Of a stretch of DNA of 6,248 bases, positions 6,076-6,248 are shown one piece after another (position 1 is the stretch's first letter; each line of letters opens with the position of its first letter). Position numbers and translations under genes: made by a program. The notes under the pieces were generated by a model, which saw only the letters and a list, made by a program, of their open reading frames with translations, made no database searches and was not told the DNA's origin. Origin of the DNA: Flavobacteriaceae bacterium (GTDB lineage Bacteria > Bacteroidota > Bacteroidia > Flavobacteriales > Flavobacteriaceae). The stretch is taken from assembly GCA_015488935.1 (NCBI GenBank), contig WFMU01000111.1, positions 1-6,248 of the forward strand, given 5' to 3'.

Positions 6076-6248
6076 GCCTAAAAATACAAAGACTTTCTTT
6101 ATTGTATTATTGGTTAAAAAACGAACATAATTAATAAAAAATAATGTATAGTTTGTTATTTGTTATTTTTTTTATTGGCACAAACAAATTATACCACAAA
6201 AAGAGCAAAATATATATTTTTTGAAGCATATTATAATATATTTAAAAG
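6076..6248. other. A+T-rich tail without a convincing gene
   Basis: After the terminator the sequence is very A+T-rich. I see weak inverted repeats only: AATACAA at 6083-6089 with TTGTATT at 6102-6108, and 6147-6157 with 6183-6193 (11 bp with one G-U pair). A 26-codon plus-strand frame (6144-6224, starting MYSLLFVIFF) has no recognisable promoter. No full TAnnTTTG element is present on either strand. It may be the upstream region of a gene lying to the right. Confidence 0.4.

Noticed and set aside
6131..6229. Minus-strand 32-codon hydrophobic frame in the A+T-rich tail
   Set aside because: Its composition is what A+T-rich DNA gives by chance; no promoter element or recognisable motif.
6206..6240. 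A+T-only palindromes (AAAATATATATTTT, ATATTATAATAT)
   Set aside because: Self-complementary A+T runs are frequent in DNA of this composition; no repeats of them elsewhere in the window suggest a binding site or origin.

Overview
The window looks like a chromosomal segment of a low-GC member of the Bacteroidota, most likely family Flavobacteriaceae. The support is strong A+T bias, A-rich start regions without clear Shine-Dalgarno sequences, several matches to the Bacteroidota -7 promoter element TAnnTTTG, many lipoprotein signal peptides, and the families present (S9B dipeptidyl peptidase, class II HMG-CoA reductase, OmpH/Skp lipoprotein, flavobacterial TonB-C-like lipoprotein). I see no insertion sequence, integrase, phage gene, CRISPR array, tRNA or rRNA.

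Layout. Positions 1-100 (minus) hold the first 33 codons of an unrecognised gene cut by the window edge. It starts 19 nt after the stop of a dipeptidyl peptidase IV-like lipoprotein (120-2330, minus), so the two probably form an operon. The 314-nt interval 2331-2644 is not empty: it carries a 55-codon plus-strand reading frame (2415-2582) with a membrane helix and an HExxH zinc-protease motif, which looks like the amputated 5' end of a membrane metalloprotease gene, and then a promoter for HMG-CoA reductase (2645-3925, plus). A perfect 12-bp hairpin (3926-3959) serves as a two-way terminator between HMG-CoA reductase and the convergent OmpH/Skp-like gene (3981-4589, minus). That gene is divergent from a TonB-C-like lipoprotein (4712-5191, plus), with two promoter elements about 43 nt apart between them. 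The lipoprotein converges on a Bax inhibitor-1/YccA-family membrane protein (5188-5919, minus), and the two genes share the palindrome TTAA as stop codons on both strands.

The last 329 nt (5920-6248) have no convincing protein gene. They contain a good plus-strand promoter element followed about 80 nt later by a strong intrinsic terminator with no usable ORF between them, which is the arrangement of a roughly 105-nt small RNA. The A+T-rich remainder holds only weak inverted repeats and one doubtful short ORF.

The genes are mostly single transcription units and do not form one pathway. HMG-CoA reductase makes mevalonate for isoprenoids. The peptidase and the two small lipoproteins act in the cell envelope (peptide use, outer-membrane protein chaperoning, unknown envelope role). 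The BI-1 protein sits in the inner membrane. The least ordinary items are the HExxH remnant, the candidate small RNA, and the overlapping-stop gene pair.
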